Origin: Thermobifida fusca NBRC 14071 = JCM 3263
Lineage (GTDB): Bacteria > Actinomycetota > Actinomycetes > Streptosporangiales > Streptosporangiaceae
Assembly: GCF_001592045.1 (NCBI RefSeq)
Contig: NZ_BCWB01000042.1
Coordinates: 30,859 to 94,858 of the forward strand
Length of the DNA stretch: 64,000 bases
Reading direction: 5' to 3'
The position numbers and the translations under genes were made by a program. Below are positions 19,719 through 30,218 of the stretch, one piece after another; the first letter of the stretch is position 1, and the number at the start of each line of letters is the position of its first letter. The notes beneath the pieces are model-generated. The model worked only from the letters and a program-made list of their open reading frames with translations, was not told where the DNA came from and did not search any database.

Positions 19719-22700
19719 ATGTCACGATCGTCGCGGAGTGTTTCTGGGATGACGCACACTATGGCCGACCCGTTCGGCGTCGCCGACCTGCGCGCGCGGA
19801 TCCTCGACAGCTGGGCTGCTTCCCCCGCGCGCTTCCGGGAAGACGCCAACGCTGAAGACGACTACGCCCTCGGCGGCTACCGCAACCGTGTCGTCGTGGA
19901 ACTGGCGCAGAACGCCGCGGACGCCGCCCAGCGCGCCGGCAGGCGGGGACGCCTCGTTCTGCGGCTCCGCGGCCGAGAGTTCACCGCCGCGAACACCGGT
20001 GCCCCGCTCACCGCCGAAGGCGTGGAGTCCCTGTCCACGCTGCGTGCCTCCGCGAAACGCGACGCCGCTGCGGTGGGCCGCTTCGGGGTCGGCTTCACCG
20101 CGGTCGCCTCGCTCAGCGACGACGTGGTATTTGCGTCCCGGGACGGGGCAGTGCGGTGGAACCGCGACCGGGCCGCCGCCCTCGTCCACGACGAGCTCAT
20201 CGCCACGGGCCGGGCCCACCCGAAACTCGCGGAAGAACTGGCCCGCCGCGACAACCGGGTGCCGCTGCTGCGGCTGCCGTTCGCCGACCGCACCCGCCCG
20301 CCCGACGGTTTCGACAGCGCAGTCATCCTGCAGCTCCGCGACGCGGACGCTGGCGCCCGTCTGGCCCTGCAGCTCGCGGAGACCGGCCAAGCGCTGCTGT
20401 TGGCCCTCCCATGGCTCGCCGAAATCACCATCGACACGGACAGCCACGTCCGTTCTCTCCGCTCCACCTGGGAGCCCGACGGCACGGTCACCATCCGCAG
20501 CAGCGATGCCTCGGGGGACCACGTCACCCGCTGGTCCACGGTGACCAGGTCCGGACAGTTCACCGAGGCAGACCTCGCCGACCGGCCCGTCGAAGAACGC
20601 GAACGCCGCGACTGGTCGCTGACCTGGGCAGTGGCGCTCGACCCGGCCAGCGGGGCAGCCGTGCTGCCCCCAGACGTGCCCCGGGTCGTGCACGCGCCCA
20701 CTCCCAGCGACGACGAACTCCACGTCCCCGCCCTGCTGATCGGCACTTTCCCGCTGTCCCCCGACCGTCGCCGGATCGCTTTCGGCCCGGCCACCGACGT
20801 GCTGCTCGACGCGGCTGCCGACGCCTACACCGAGCTGCTGCGCCGCATAGCCGCCCCCGCCACCTGGGACCTGATTCCGCTGGAGCGGCTCAGCGGCGAC
20901 GAATTCGACGCCCGGTTCCGGGCCCGGGTCGCGGCACTCCTGCCGGACCTTCCGTTCCTGCAGACCGTCACCGGAGTCTCCCTCAGCCCTCGCGACGCGG
21001 TGCTCGTCGAAGGAGGCGACACCCTGCTGGACGTGCTGGACGGCCTGGTGCCGAACGCGCTGCCCGGCGACACCGACCTGCACCACCCCGGGGTGCGCGC
21101 CCTGCAACTGCGCCGAGTCTCGCTTGCCGACCTGGCCGACCTGCTCACCGGGGTCGACCGGGAACCCGCCTGGTGGGCGCGCCTGTACGCGGCGCTGCGC
21201 GCGGTCGGACAGCGCGGCGCCGCCCTGGACAACCTGGGGGCGCTGCCGGTGCCGCTGTGGGACGGACGGCTGGTACGCGGGCCCCGGGGCCTGCTGCTGC
21301 CCACGGGGGAGGCGTTCACCTCAGGCATCCTGGACGCTACGGCCCTCGAACCGCTGGGCTTGCGGATCGTGCACCCGGAAGCGGTCGACCCGCTGCTCGT
21401 CCGCCTGGGAGCGGTAGAAGCCAACGAACGCGCCATCCTCACCGACCCGATGACCCGGGCCGCCGTAGAGAACTCGCTGGACGCCAACGACCCGGACCTG
21501 ATCGCCCGGGCCGTCCTCGAACTGGTCGCGGCCTCCGGGGTGACGGTCGCTGACGAGCCGTGGCTGGCAGAGCTGGCGCTGCGGGACGCGGACGGCGACT
21601 ATGCGCCCGCCGCCGAACTCCTGCACCCGGACAGCCCGCTCGTGGACATCTTCACCGACGACGCCCCCTTCGGGGTGCTCGCCGCCGACCTGGCGGAGGC
21701 GTACGACACGGAGACGCTGGAGTCGGTGGGGGTGATGCGGCTCTTCACTGTCCACCGCGCCCACGACGTGACCTTGGGCGCCGGGCTGGAAGACAGCCTC
21801 GACGACCTCCCACTCGACGGCGTGGACGAATGGGCGGCCGCCGTGTCGGCCCTGCTCGGCGACCCTGAACTCCCCCCGGTCGTCCCCGAGTTCGTGGGAG
21901 TCCGCGACTTGGAGTTCGTGCGGGAAGACCGCTGGCCCCAAGCCCTGGAACTCCTGTCCGCTCCCGGACCGCGCGCCGCCATCGTCGAACCCACCCGAGT
22001 GTTCACCGGGGACGGCCGGGTTGTGGACGTGCCCTCCTACACGGCATGGTGGCTGCGCACCGGTGCGCTGCTCGGCGACCGCACCCCCAGCGAGCTGCGC
22101 ACCGCCGACGCGGACCCCGCCCTCACCGGCCTCTACGACGAGCTCCCCGTGGACGTGGACCCGGAGTTCGCCCGCGCCCTGGGAGTGCGTTCCCGCCTAG
22201 ACGACCTGCTCGCCGACCCGGACGGCCCTGACGACCTCCTGGAGCGCCTGGGCGATCCGGACCGCCACATCTCCCGCGCTGAGCTGCGCCGGCTGTGGGC
22301 GGCGCTGGCCGACGTCCCCCCGGACCGGGTCACGCCCCCGGATCGGGTGCGCGCGGTGCACGGCGGCTCCGTGGTGGTAGCCGACGCCGAAGAAACCGTG
22401 GTCGTGGACGCCCCGGACCTGCTGCCGCTGCTCGCAGACCGTCCCGTAATCCTGGCCCCGGTCGACCGTGCCGTGGACCTCGCCGACGTTCTCGACCTCG
22501 ACCTGGCCTCCGAAGTGGTGGCAGGCCGGGTCACCTCGACTGGGGAGGCCCGCCCTGTTCCTGAAGAGGTGCGGGCGTTCCTCGGCACAGTGCCGTTGAC
22601 CTACCTGCACCACGGCGAGTTGCTGGTGGACGGGGCGGCCGTGGAGTGGCGCTGCACGTCCGGCCAACTGCACGCCGCCACGTCAGACGGGCTGGCCCGC

Positions 22701-22808
22701 GCCCTGTGCTGGGCGACCGGCCAGTGGCCGCGCCGCCACCTGGTCGCGGCGCTGCTGCGCGACCCGCAGTCTCTGCCGCTGCTGCACGCCGAAGCCGACC
22801 TGGAGTGA
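19719..22808 (+). CDS. Sacsin N-terminal ATPase-like protein
   Basis: 1029 residues. The N-terminus is a GHKL ATPase fold as in sacsin and Hsp90: VVVELAQNAADAAQRAG (N box) and VGRFGVGFTAVASLSDDVVF (G2-type box), with TAANTGAPLTAEGVESL between. The remaining 800 residues are acidic, Leu/Asp-rich and show no recognised domain. The family is widespread in actinobacteria, often near DUF3027 and cold-shock genes as here. A chaperone-like role is inferred only. Start ATG 19719 is supported by GGAGG 7 bases upstream. Confidence 0.8.
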   Translation: MSRSSRSVSGMTHTMADPFGVADLRARILDSWAASPARFREDANAEDDYALGGYRNRVVVELAQNAADAAQRAGRRGRLVLRLRGREFTAANTGAPLTAEGVESLSTLRASAKRDAAAVGRFGVGFTAVASLSDDVVFASRDGAVRWNRDRAAALVHDELIATGRAHPKLAEELARRDNRVPLLRLPFADRTRPPDGFDSAVILQLRDADAGARLALQLAETGQALLLALPWLAEITIDTDSHVRSLRSTWEPDGTVTIRSSDASGDHVTRWSTVTRSGQFTEADLADRPVEERERRDWSLTWAVALDPASGAAVLPPDVPRVVHAPTPSDDELHVPALLIGTFPLSPDRRRIAFGPATDVLLDAAADAYTELLRRIAAPATWDLIPLERLSGDEFDARFRARVAALLPDLPFLQTVTGVSLSPRDAVLVEGGDTLLDVLDGLVPNALPGDTDLHHPGVRALQLRRVSLADLADLLTGVDREPAWWARLYAALRAVGQRGAALDNLGALPVPLWDGRLVRGPRGLLLPTGEAFTSGILDATALEPLGLRIVHPEAVDPLLVRLGAVEANERAILTDPMTRAAVENSLDANDPDLIARAVLELVAASGVTVADEPWLAELALRDADGDYAPAAELLHPDSPLVDIFTDDAPFGVLAADLAEAYDTETLESVGVMRLFTVHRAHDVTLGAGLEDSLDDLPLDGVDEWAAAVSALLGDPELPPVVPEFVGVRDLEFVREDRWPQALELLSAPGPRAAIVEPTRVFTGDGRVVDVPSYTAWWLRTGALLGDRTPSELRTADADPALTGLYDELPVDVDPEFARALGVRSRLDDLLADPDGPDDLLERLGDPDRHISRAELRRLWAALADVPPDRVTPPDRVRAVHGGSVVVADAEETVVVDAPDLLPLLADRPVILAPVDRAVDLADVLDLDLASEVVAGRVTSTGEARPVPEEVRAFLGTVPLTYLHHGELLVDGAAVEWRCTSGQLHAATSDGLARALCWATGQWPRRHLVAALLRDPQSLPLLHAEADLE

Positions 22809-22813
22809 CCGGC

Positions 22814-23491
22814 TCACCCCTGCTGCATGGCCCGCACGCCTCCTTCCGAGGCTTGCACGAGGACGAACCCGCGGCCTTCCAAAGCGAGCTGGAACGCCTC
22901 CCCGCTGCCGCGGCCGATCAGCGCCCCCGCTTTGACGGTGCTGCGCAGGCTGGTGGTGAGCGACGTGGACCAGGCGACCGCGGCTTTGGTGTCCACGAAA
23001 GTCATCTGGTCGGCGTTGAGTAGCACCGGGGTGCCGTGGCAGGCGACCGCGACCCGGCCCCGGCCCCGGAACACCGTGTTGAACAGGCCGCCAGCGATGA
23101 TGCCCATGCCCCGCACCCGGTGGATGTCCCACTCCAGGCCCGCTTCGAAAGCGAGCACGTTGTTCCCGTTGACGGTGATCGACTCGTCTTCCAAGTCGAG
23201 GATGTGGATCTCCCACGCGTCCCGGGCGAGGAAGACCGTGCCTTTCCCGAACACGCGCATGAGAGGCAGGCCTTCGCCGGTGAGCATCTTCTTGGTGAAC
23301 CGGCCGAGCCCCGAGCCCTGGTGGGCGAAGTCGATGTCGCCCTGGTAGGCCACCATCGTGCCTTTGCGTGCGTAGAACTCCCCGTCGCAGACGACGCGGA
23401 GCATCCGGGGGTTCTGCAGCGACATCCCGGGTAGGTCGTTCTCCTGGGCCTGGTTGAACAGTTCACTCCGCACGCGCTTACTCTCCTCCAC
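22814..23491 (-). CDS. AIM24 family protein
   Basis: 225 residues, beta-rich, with features of the AIM24/TRAP-like fold (MLRVVCDGEFYARKGTMVAY, GEGLPLMRVFGKGTVFLA, GLFNTVFRGRGRVAVACHG). Function in bacteria is not established; eukaryotic AIM24 is mitochondrial. GTG start at 23491 (EESKRVRSELF). Convergent with the sacsin-like gene, with only 5 bases between stops. Confidence 0.8.
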   Translation of the reverse strand: MEESKRVRSELFNQAQENDLPGMSLQNPRMLRVVCDGEFYARKGTMVAYQGDIDFAHQGSGLGRFTKKMLTGEGLPLMRVFGKGTVFLARDAWEIHILDLEDESITVNGNNVLAFEAGLEWDIHRVRGMGIIAGGLFNTVFRGRGRVAVACHGTPVLLNADQMTFVDTKAAVAWSTSLTTSLRSTVKAGALIGRGSGEAFQLALEGRGFVLVQASEGGVRAMQQG

Positions 23492-23750
23492 GATGGCGGC
23501 ACCGCCCGCGGTGTTCGCCCTGCGGGCGGCGGCTGCCGGACAGCCGTCCTTTCCGGCCCGAAGGTAAGGGACACCACGGCCAGCACCGCGTGCCTGCTAG
23601 GCGTCCTGCTCCCCCGGACGGGGCCCGTAGCCCTAGTCCTCGGACGTCCGCGGGCCCGCGGCGGGTTCCCTTGCCTTCAAGGTGAGCGCTAGCGACACCG
23701 CGCTGCCGCCGCGGCAGGCGTGGGGCCCGGCGGTGCTGCCAGGCCCCACG

Positions 23751-24608
23751 TCACTGCCGGGCCTGCTTGTCAGAGGAGACCAGCTCCAGCTCGCTGGTGT
23801 CGTCGAACACGATGGTGTCGTAGCCCATCTCGTCAACCACCGGCGTGAGCCGTTCAGAGGTGCGCTCCGGCACCGCGGCCTCTGAATGCGCCCCGCAGCC
23901 GTGGTCCAGGGAGACCACCCGGCCATCGTCGGGCGCGTACTCGTTGGCGCACACCCCGAACATCTGCCGGAGCTTGCCCGCCAACGGGACAAGGAAACCG
24001 CAGGTAGCGCACTGGGCCGGGGCTGCAGTGGCGATCGGGCTCTTCGGACCGCCCGGGCCGGCGTACCAGCGTTTCGCCGCTGCCTGCCGTCCCACTTCGG
24101 AAAGCACGCGGGCCCGCCCCAGTCCCAGCTCCCACAGCATCTGCTGGTCTTCGCCGTCTGCGTCGGTCTCTTCGGTGGGGACTTGGGCGTAGCCCGGCAT
24201 CAGCCGTTCGTCGTCTTCAGGGGTCGGCAGCAGGTCTCCCACCCCGAGGTCGCCCGGGCGCAGGCGCTCCTTCCACGGCAGCCACTCGGGTGCGATGAGC
24301 GCATCCGGGCCGGGCAGCATCACCGACTCGTTGACGGTGACGTACTTGGCCCGGGCGGCACGCACCACCGTGACCGCGTAGTGCCACCCCGGGTAGGCGG
24401 GGTTCAGGCACTCGAAGAAGTGGGTGACCAGGCGGGTGTCCTCGACCTTGGTGCCGAGGTGTTCACCCACCCACTCCGGGCGCCCGATCTCCACGGCCGC
24501 TGCACGGGCGAGATCCTGCGCCTCAATGCACGCCTTGTCTGGTACGGGGGATCGACGGGTGCGTCTCACGTCTCCATTGTCACTGATGACCGCCACCGGC
24601 TTGACCAC
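23751..24608 (-). CDS. DUF3027 domain protein
   Basis: 285 residues, full-length DUF3027. The signature includes CIEAQDLARAAAVEIG near the start, FECLNPAYPGWHYAVTVVRA, the EWLPWKERLRPGDLGVGDLL box, and a zinc-like CATCGFLVPLAG...CANEYAPDDG...HGCGAHSE segment (three or four Cys plus His). Actinobacteria-restricted and often beside a cold-shock gene, as here. Function unknown; the Cys/His set suggests metal binding (inference). Confidence 0.88.
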   Translation of the reverse strand: MVKPVAVISDNGDVRRTRRSPVPDKACIEAQDLARAAAVEIGRPEWVGEHLGTKVEDTRLVTHFFECLNPAYPGWHYAVTVVRAARAKYVTVNESVMLPGPDALIAPEWLPWKERLRPGDLGVGDLLPTPEDDERLMPGYAQVPTEETDADGEDQQMLWELGLGRARVLSEVGRQAAAKRWYAGPGGPKSPIATAAPAQCATCGFLVPLAGKLRQMFGVCANEYAPDDGRVVSLDHGCGAHSEAAVPERTSERLTPVVDEMGYDTIVFDDTSELELVSSDKQARQ

Positions 24609-24660
24609 GAAAGGGATCGATAACTGACCGTTACGCGCTTATCGCGCCTGAGAAGTGTGG

Positions 24661-24692
24661 ACGCGCCCTGTGGCGTCCGCCACAGGGCGCGT
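24661..24692 (-). terminator. Terminator of the cold-shock gene
   Basis: Perfect 14-bp stem (ACGCGCCCTGTGGC / GCCACAGGGCGCGT) with a 4-base GTCC loop, 13 bases beyond the stop of the cold-shock protein gene on the minus strand. Confidence 0.75.
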
Positions 24693-24705
24693 TGCGTGCG
24701 GGGTG

Positions 24706-25089
24706 TCAAAGTTCGATATCGTCGGCGAGTGCCCGAAGGACTTTGGCGATCTTGGTCGCTTCGCGACGGTCGGGATACTTGTTCCTGCGATAGGTGTTGG
24801 ACACATTGTCAAGCAGCTTGATCAGGTCCTCGATGATGACCACCATCTCGTCTGGCTTCTTGCGTAGCGCTTTGGCCACCGAGGGCGGCGTGTCGAGCAA
24901 CCGGACCTGGAGCGCTTGAGTGCCCTTGCGCCCCTCCACAATGCCGAACTCGACCCGTTGGCCGGGCCGTAGTGTGGTCGTGCCAGGCGGAAGCGCCGAG
25001 GCGTGCAGGAAGACCTCGCCGCCGTCATCTTTGGTGAGGAAGCCGAACCCCTTGCCCGCGTCGTACCACTTGACCTTGCCAGTGGGCAC
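24706..25089 (-). CDS. Cold-shock domain protein with C-terminal extension
   Basis: 127 residues. The cold-shock domain (1-65) has the RNP1-like GKGFGFLTKDDGGEVFLHAS motif and begins TGKVKWYDAG. A helical, charged tail of about 60 residues follows (TYRRNKYPDRREATKIAKVL), which is unusual for free Csp proteins but recurrent in actinobacteria next to DUF3027. Binds single-stranded nucleic acid. Start chosen at GTG 25089 with AGAGGT upstream; the longer ATG 25134 version adds residues outside the domain. Confidence 0.88.
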   Translation of the reverse strand: MPTGKVKWYDAGKGFGFLTKDDGGEVFLHASALPPGTTTLRPGQRVEFGIVEGRKGTQALQVRLLDTPPSVAKALRKKPDEMVVIIEDLIKLLDNVSNTYRRNKYPDRREATKIAKVLRALADDIEL

Positions 25090-26040
25090 GTGTGACCTCT
25101 TCGCTTTCGCAGTCGAAACACCGGGACCCGTCACCCACTCCGGTCATACCGGATCAGTGGGGAACGGCCCCCGTCCTTCCAACAGTGGACGGGTCTTTCA
25201 GGCTAACCGCGGCTGTCCAGGACAGCCACTAGATAACTTCTTTAAAACGACCAAAAAGCAAGCTAATTCCCACTGTGGCCGGTCTGGGGCGAGTTTTCCA
25301 CTCCTATCCGTAAGCTGCTAACGAAAACGGACGAGAGGCCCGGAAAAACTGTGTTCCGGGCCTCTCCGCTTGCGGCCGCCCGCGCGTACCACCGGTTGCG
25401 GAGTTGTGGGACGGGATCCGGCGATTCTCCGGGCTGCCGCCACGGTTGCCGGCCGCTGCGGTGACGGGCTCCACCGGCGGCCGGCAACCGTCGTCCTCGG
25501 GCCTCGGCACTCGCAGGACAGACAGACCCACCGAGACAGCCATGTTCTGGGCCGGGACGCAGGGCCATCGTCTCTCATCACTCCCGTAGCGCACGCCTGC
25601 CAACCGGGCATATGCGGTGATATTCCGGATCGTTTGCTTCTGGTTGATGCCGGACAGCCCGCTGCACGCCCGCGCCCTCGCACGCACCTCGCACACACCC
25701 CTGTGGCATTCCGCGACTCTGTCGTCACATGCCGCTACGCTACCCGGTGACCGATCCGCAGCGGTCCCTGCAGCCCTTCCGAGCTGCCATGCCACTGCGG
25801 CCCGCACCCGCTCGCGGTGAACCGCTCCGGTCACCGGGGGACAATCCCCATCGTGGTCATGACCGATCCCGCACGGTACTGCCGCGGGCAGGCGGGGCAC
25901 GGCATCCCCCGGCCCCGTCGGCGGCGCGGGCCGCTCCCCGCAGCCCTCGGCAAGCCACGGGCTTGTTCGGCACTCCGCCGCAGATTCTGATGTGATGGGA
26001 TCAACCCACTTCTGGTGTACGGAATCGAGGTTTCTCCCCC
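25090..26040. other. 950-base region without a convincing gene
   Basis: Frames here have low-complexity, Arg/Pro/Ala-rich translations on both strands with no ribosome-binding site and no domain. The stretch holds the cold-shock promoter at its left end (AT-rich 25230-25270), a strong hairpin at 25335-25364, and probably the promoter of the dispanin-like gene at its right end. I see no RNA gene or known riboswitch in it. Confidence 0.5.
25335..25364. terminator. Strong hairpin in intergenic region
   Basis: 11-bp perfect stem GAGGCCCGGAA / TTCCGGGCCTC with an 8-base loop. It has terminator form, but no gene ends nearby on either strand, so it may terminate an unrecognised transcript or be part of a small RNA. 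Confidence 0.5.
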
Positions 26041-26448
26041 ATGAGCAACCCGCCGCTGCCCCCGGGAGCCGCCGACCCCCGCGACGAACCGTTGCCTCGG
26101 GCCCGCCGGACCGCAGGCACGCAGGACGGGGACCGCGCGGAGGGCGATGCGGCCTTCCGTCCCTCCGGTGCGAGCAGCTCCACGATGGCGCTCATCCTGC
26201 ACGCACTCACCTTCCTGTGCTGCGGGAACTGGTTGTTCGGCATCCTCGGCATCGTTTTCGCGGTGCGTGCCGCGCACAAGCGCGACCAAGGGCTCTACAC
26301 TCAGGCCGAAACTCTGACCAGGTACTCCTGGTACTGCCTTGGAGCCGGCGCAGTGATGCTCCTGGTCATGCTCATCTCCTTCGGTGTTCTCCTCACCCAG
26401 GCAGGATCGTGGGTAGAGGAAGCAATCTCACCGGGGGTGAACTACTGA
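26041..26448 (+). CDS. CD225/dispanin-like small membrane protein
   Basis: 135 residues: a Pro/Arg-rich hydrophilic N-terminus (1-50), then two membrane helices. The first (about 53-77) leads into AVRAAHKRDQGLYTQAETLTRY, a loop resembling the CD225/dispanin conserved intracellular loop, and then a second helix (YCLGAGAVMLLVMLISFGVL). Function in bacteria is unknown. ATG 26041 has only a weak GAGG upstream. A second, similar protein is encoded 60 bases downstream. Confidence 0.65.
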   Translation: MSNPPLPPGAADPRDEPLPRARRTAGTQDGDRAEGDAAFRPSGASSSTMALILHALTFLCCGNWLFGILGIVFAVRAAHKRDQGLYTQAETLTRYSWYCLGAGAVMLLVMLISFGVLLTQAGSWVEEAISPGVNY

Positions 26449-26509
26449 CCGCTATCGCAACCTGCGCTCCGCCATGTGGAGAACCTGGACTGAAGAGAGG
26501 GCGGAATCC

Positions 26510-26917
26510 ATGAACAGCCAGTGGCCCGGCCCGGGCAATCCCTGGGGCGACCGCACCGCCTCTCCTCCGCCGCACCACCCTGGAAGCGGCCCGCCCGGGG
26601 TTCCCGGCTTCTCCTGGCACGCTTCTCCCCCGCCCGGGTTTCCCCCGCCTCCCCCGGCGGGAGAGCCGTCGTTTCCCGGTCCCCCGCTGGCCAAAGGCAA
26701 CGCGGTCCTCGCCCTGATCATCGCGATCATCCTCACGTTGACCTGCGTAGGCATCACCGACGTGATCGGGATCGTGCTGGCCGCCGTCGCCCTCAGCAAG
26801 GACGAGGACCCGGAAGAGTTCGACCGCTACGTCCGCTGGGCATGGTTGAGCAACTTCATCCACCTCGGCTTCCTCATCCTGCTGCTCGTGCTGTTCATCA
26901 TGCTCAGCACGGTCTGA
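26510..26917 (+). CDS. Proline-rich dispanin-like/DUF4190-like membrane protein
   Basis: 135 residues. The N-terminal half is Pro/Gly-rich (1-62), as in many actinobacterial cell-envelope membrane proteins. The C-terminal half has two helices (NAVLALIIAIILTLTCVGIT; NFIHLGFLILLLVLFIML) joined by a charged loop (SKDEDPEEFDRYVRWAW). Same layout as the neighbour at 26041, so the pair may be diverged duplicates. Start ATG 26510 with GAGAGGG upstream; an in-frame ATG at 26474 is possible. Confidence 0.65.
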   Translation: MNSQWPGPGNPWGDRTASPPPHHPGSGPPGVPGFSWHASPPPGFPPPPPAGEPSFPGPPLAKGNAVLALIIAIILTLTCVGITDVIGIVLAAVALSKDEDPEEFDRYVRWAWLSNFIHLGFLILLLVLFIMLSTV

Positions 26918-26957
26918 GCCCGCCCCGCCGCGACGCGCAGGCCGGAGCAGCGCGTGC

Positions 26958-27269
26958 CTAGATCGCGGGCAGCCAGCCCATCAGCACGGTGCCTCCCGCG
27001 ATCATCCAGGCCACCAGGGAGTAGCCGAGGGTCTGGGCGCGCAAGGCCGGCTTGGCCCGCAGGACCGGTGTAGTGAAGGCGGCCACCATGAGCGCCAAGG
27101 CGAGCACCGCGGGAATCAGTGAAGCCAAGGCGAACAGCTCCATCTGGTCGACGCACTTCTGGTAGCCCTGCTCCAGCGGGTCACCGCAGAACACCTTGTC
27201 TCCTGAATCCGTGAAAGCCGACGCGGAGATACGGCCGCGGCCCACGTCCGCGGCCCATGCCGCCAGCAC
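26958..27269 (-). CDS. Hypothetical membrane protein
   Basis: 103 residues. A short N-terminal region with two Cys (KVFCGDPLEQGYQKC) that may be extracytoplasmic is followed by two or three hydrophobic segments (LFALASLIPAVLALALMVAAF; LGYSLVAWMIAGGTVLMGWL). GTG start at 27269 with a GGGAG element upstream; the true start could lie elsewhere because the frame has no conserved anchor. No family recognised. Confidence 0.5.
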   Translation of the reverse strand: MLAAWAADVGRGRISASAFTDSGDKVFCGDPLEQGYQKCVDQMELFALASLIPAVLALALMVAAFTTPVLRAKPALRAQTLGYSLVAWMIAGGTVLMGWLPAI

Positions 27270-27401
27270 CGTGACGCTCCCAGACGCGGACGGTCCGAGT
27301 TGTCAAGGGCGACACACCTTGACGGTACCCCGGAAAGTCCGACTCGTGCGCCCAGCTCCCAGCAAACCGGATGAACCGCCCCGGCGCTTAGGGTGGAGGC
27401 C

Positions 27402-27827
27402 ATGGGTGCTGTTGACTCCGCAACGCCTGCGGTCGTGGACGCGCTGGCCTGGGTGCACGTCCGCGACGGCCGGGTGCTCCAAGTACGTCCCAAGGGCAAG
27501 GACGTCTTCTACTTCCCGGGTGGGAAACGCGAACCGGGGGAAAACGACGCTGAAGCGCTGATCCGGGAAGTCGCCGAAGAGGTGTCCGTGCAACTGGACC
27601 CCGCCACGCTGCAACTGTTCACCGTGGTGGACGCGGCGGCGCACGGCTATCCGGAAGGCACCCGGGTCCGGTTGACGTGCTATACCGCGGAGTGCACCGG
27701 GGATCTCGCCCCGCGTTCCGAGATCGCCGAGCTCGCCTGGTTCACTCAGGCGGACGCCGACCGGTGCGCCCCGGCCGGGGTGCGGGTCCTCGCCGAGCTT
27801 GCCCAGCGGGGCCTCGTCACCCGTTGA
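27402..27827 (+). CDS. Nudix hydrolase
   Basis: 141 residues. The Nudix box reads GGKREPGENDAEALIREVAE followed by EVSV, matching Gx5Ex7REUxEExxU with the late Gly replaced by Ser. It hydrolyses a nucleoside diphosphate linked to some moiety; the substrate cannot be read from sequence. Start ATG 27402. The strong hairpin after it belongs to groL on the other strand but may stop both. Confidence 0.88.
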   Translation: MGAVDSATPAVVDALAWVHVRDGRVLQVRPKGKDVFYFPGGKREPGENDAEALIREVAEEVSVQLDPATLQLFTVVDAAAHGYPEGTRVRLTCYTAECTGDLAPRSEIAELAWFTQADADRCAPAGVRVLAELAQRGLVTR

Positions 27828-27857
27828 ACCGGCCCGCCCCGCGGCCGCCCACAGCAC

Positions 27858-27890
27858 AAAAAAGGGGACGGTCCGGAAGGGACCGTCCCC
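27858..27890 (-). terminator. Intrinsic terminator of groL
   Basis: 11-bp stem GGGGACGGTCC / GGACCGTCCCC with a 5-base loop, followed on the minus strand by TTTTTT. A canonical rho-independent terminator 24 bases after the groL stop. Confidence 0.88.
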
Positions 27891-27914
27891 AGTGGACGTG
27901 TAGTACCGGTCGGA

Positions 27915-29546
<1,632 letters not shown>

Positions 29547-29665
29547 CTAGTCCTCCCGAGACCGGGCTGATACGCGAGGGAACGAGCCGACGCCCGCGAC
29601 GGATGGTCGCGCCGATCCGGCACCCGTCTGCCGGATGTCACGACCTCATCGTCTCGATCCGCGAT

Positions 29666-29692
29666 TTAGCACTCGACTGCGGAGAGTGCTAA
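29666..29692. promoter_or_regulatory. CIRCE operator (HrcA site), perfect
   Basis: TTAGCACTC, nine bases, GAGTGCTAA: an exact match to the CIRCE consensus, about 125 bases upstream of groL. HrcA bound here represses groL until heat or unfolded proteins titrate it. Confidence 0.95.
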
Positions 29693-29702
29693 CGGTTACT
29701 TT

Positions 29703-29729
29703 TTAGCACTCCCCTGGGGGGAGTGCAAA
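29703..29729. promoter_or_regulatory. Second CIRCE operator, one mismatch
   Basis: TTAGCACTC, nine bases, GAGTGCAAA, differing from consensus at one position. It lies 10 bases beyond the first CIRCE, giving tandem HrcA sites. Confidence 0.9.
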
Positions 29730-29815
29730 CGTCCGGAGCACCGCCGCCGCCCTCCCTACCCCCAGCTCAGAGCGGATTAACCACCCCTCAGGGACTTTTC
29801 CGCTCCCAGAAAAAC

Positions 29816-29852
29816 AGGTGTGGCCGGGGCGTGTCACACCCCGACCACACCT
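29816..29852 (-). terminator. Intrinsic terminator of the thrC-like/sulfur-carrier operon
   Basis: Stem AGGTGTGG / CCACACCT, extended by an inner GGGG/CCCC, with a GTTTTT run on the minus strand, 19 bases after the sulfur-carrier stop. Confidence 0.8.
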
Positions 29853-29870
29853 GCACGACACGGGTCCCGG

Positions 29871-30149
29871 TCAGCAGCCTCCCGCCACCGCCGGGATAAT
29901 CGACACTTGGACCCCGTCCGGGGTGGGCGTGTCCAGACCGCTGGCGAACCGGACGTCCTCGTCACCCACGTAGATGTTGACGAAACGGCGGATCGCGCCG
30001 TCGTCGCCGAGGATACGGGCCTGGATCCCCGAGTAGTTGGTCTCCAGGTCAGCCAGCACCTCCTTGAGGGTGGCCCCCTCGGCGGACACCTCGGCCTGCC
30101 CCTTGGTGTAGGTGCGCAGAATCGTCGGAATGCGGACGCTGACACTCAT
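29871..30149 (-). CDS. MoaD/ThiS-family sulfur-carrier protein (CysO/MetO-like)
   Basis: 92 residues with a ubiquitin-like beta-grasp fold. After adenylation, such carriers hold sulfur as a C-terminal thiocarboxylate and donate it to cysteine or homocysteine synthesis. N-terminal SVRIPTILRTYTKG and the C-terminal VSIIPAVAGG match CysO. The chain does not end at Gly-Gly: one Cys codon follows (GGC, stop), so a peptidase (Mec/JAMM type) would have to remove it to expose the diglycine. It lies 69 bases downstream of the threonine-synthase-like gene, under the same SAM riboswitch, which suggests a role in methionine rather than molybdopterin synthesis. Confidence 0.85.
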   Translation of the reverse strand: MSVSVRIPTILRTYTKGQAEVSAEGATLKEVLADLETNYSGIQARILGDDGAIRRFVNIYVGDEDVRFASGLDTPTPDGVQVSIIPAVAGGC

Positions 30150-30218
30150 CGCTGTGGACTCCTTGATGGGTTCGGCTCTGCAAAGGGGGAAACAGACCAG
30201 CGAATAGACCAGCGGCGG

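Noticed and set aside
25304..25900. Minus-strand open frame of 198 residues
   Set aside because: No start signal, no domain, and it runs through the strong hairpin at 25335-25364. Composition is that of non-coding high-GC sequence.
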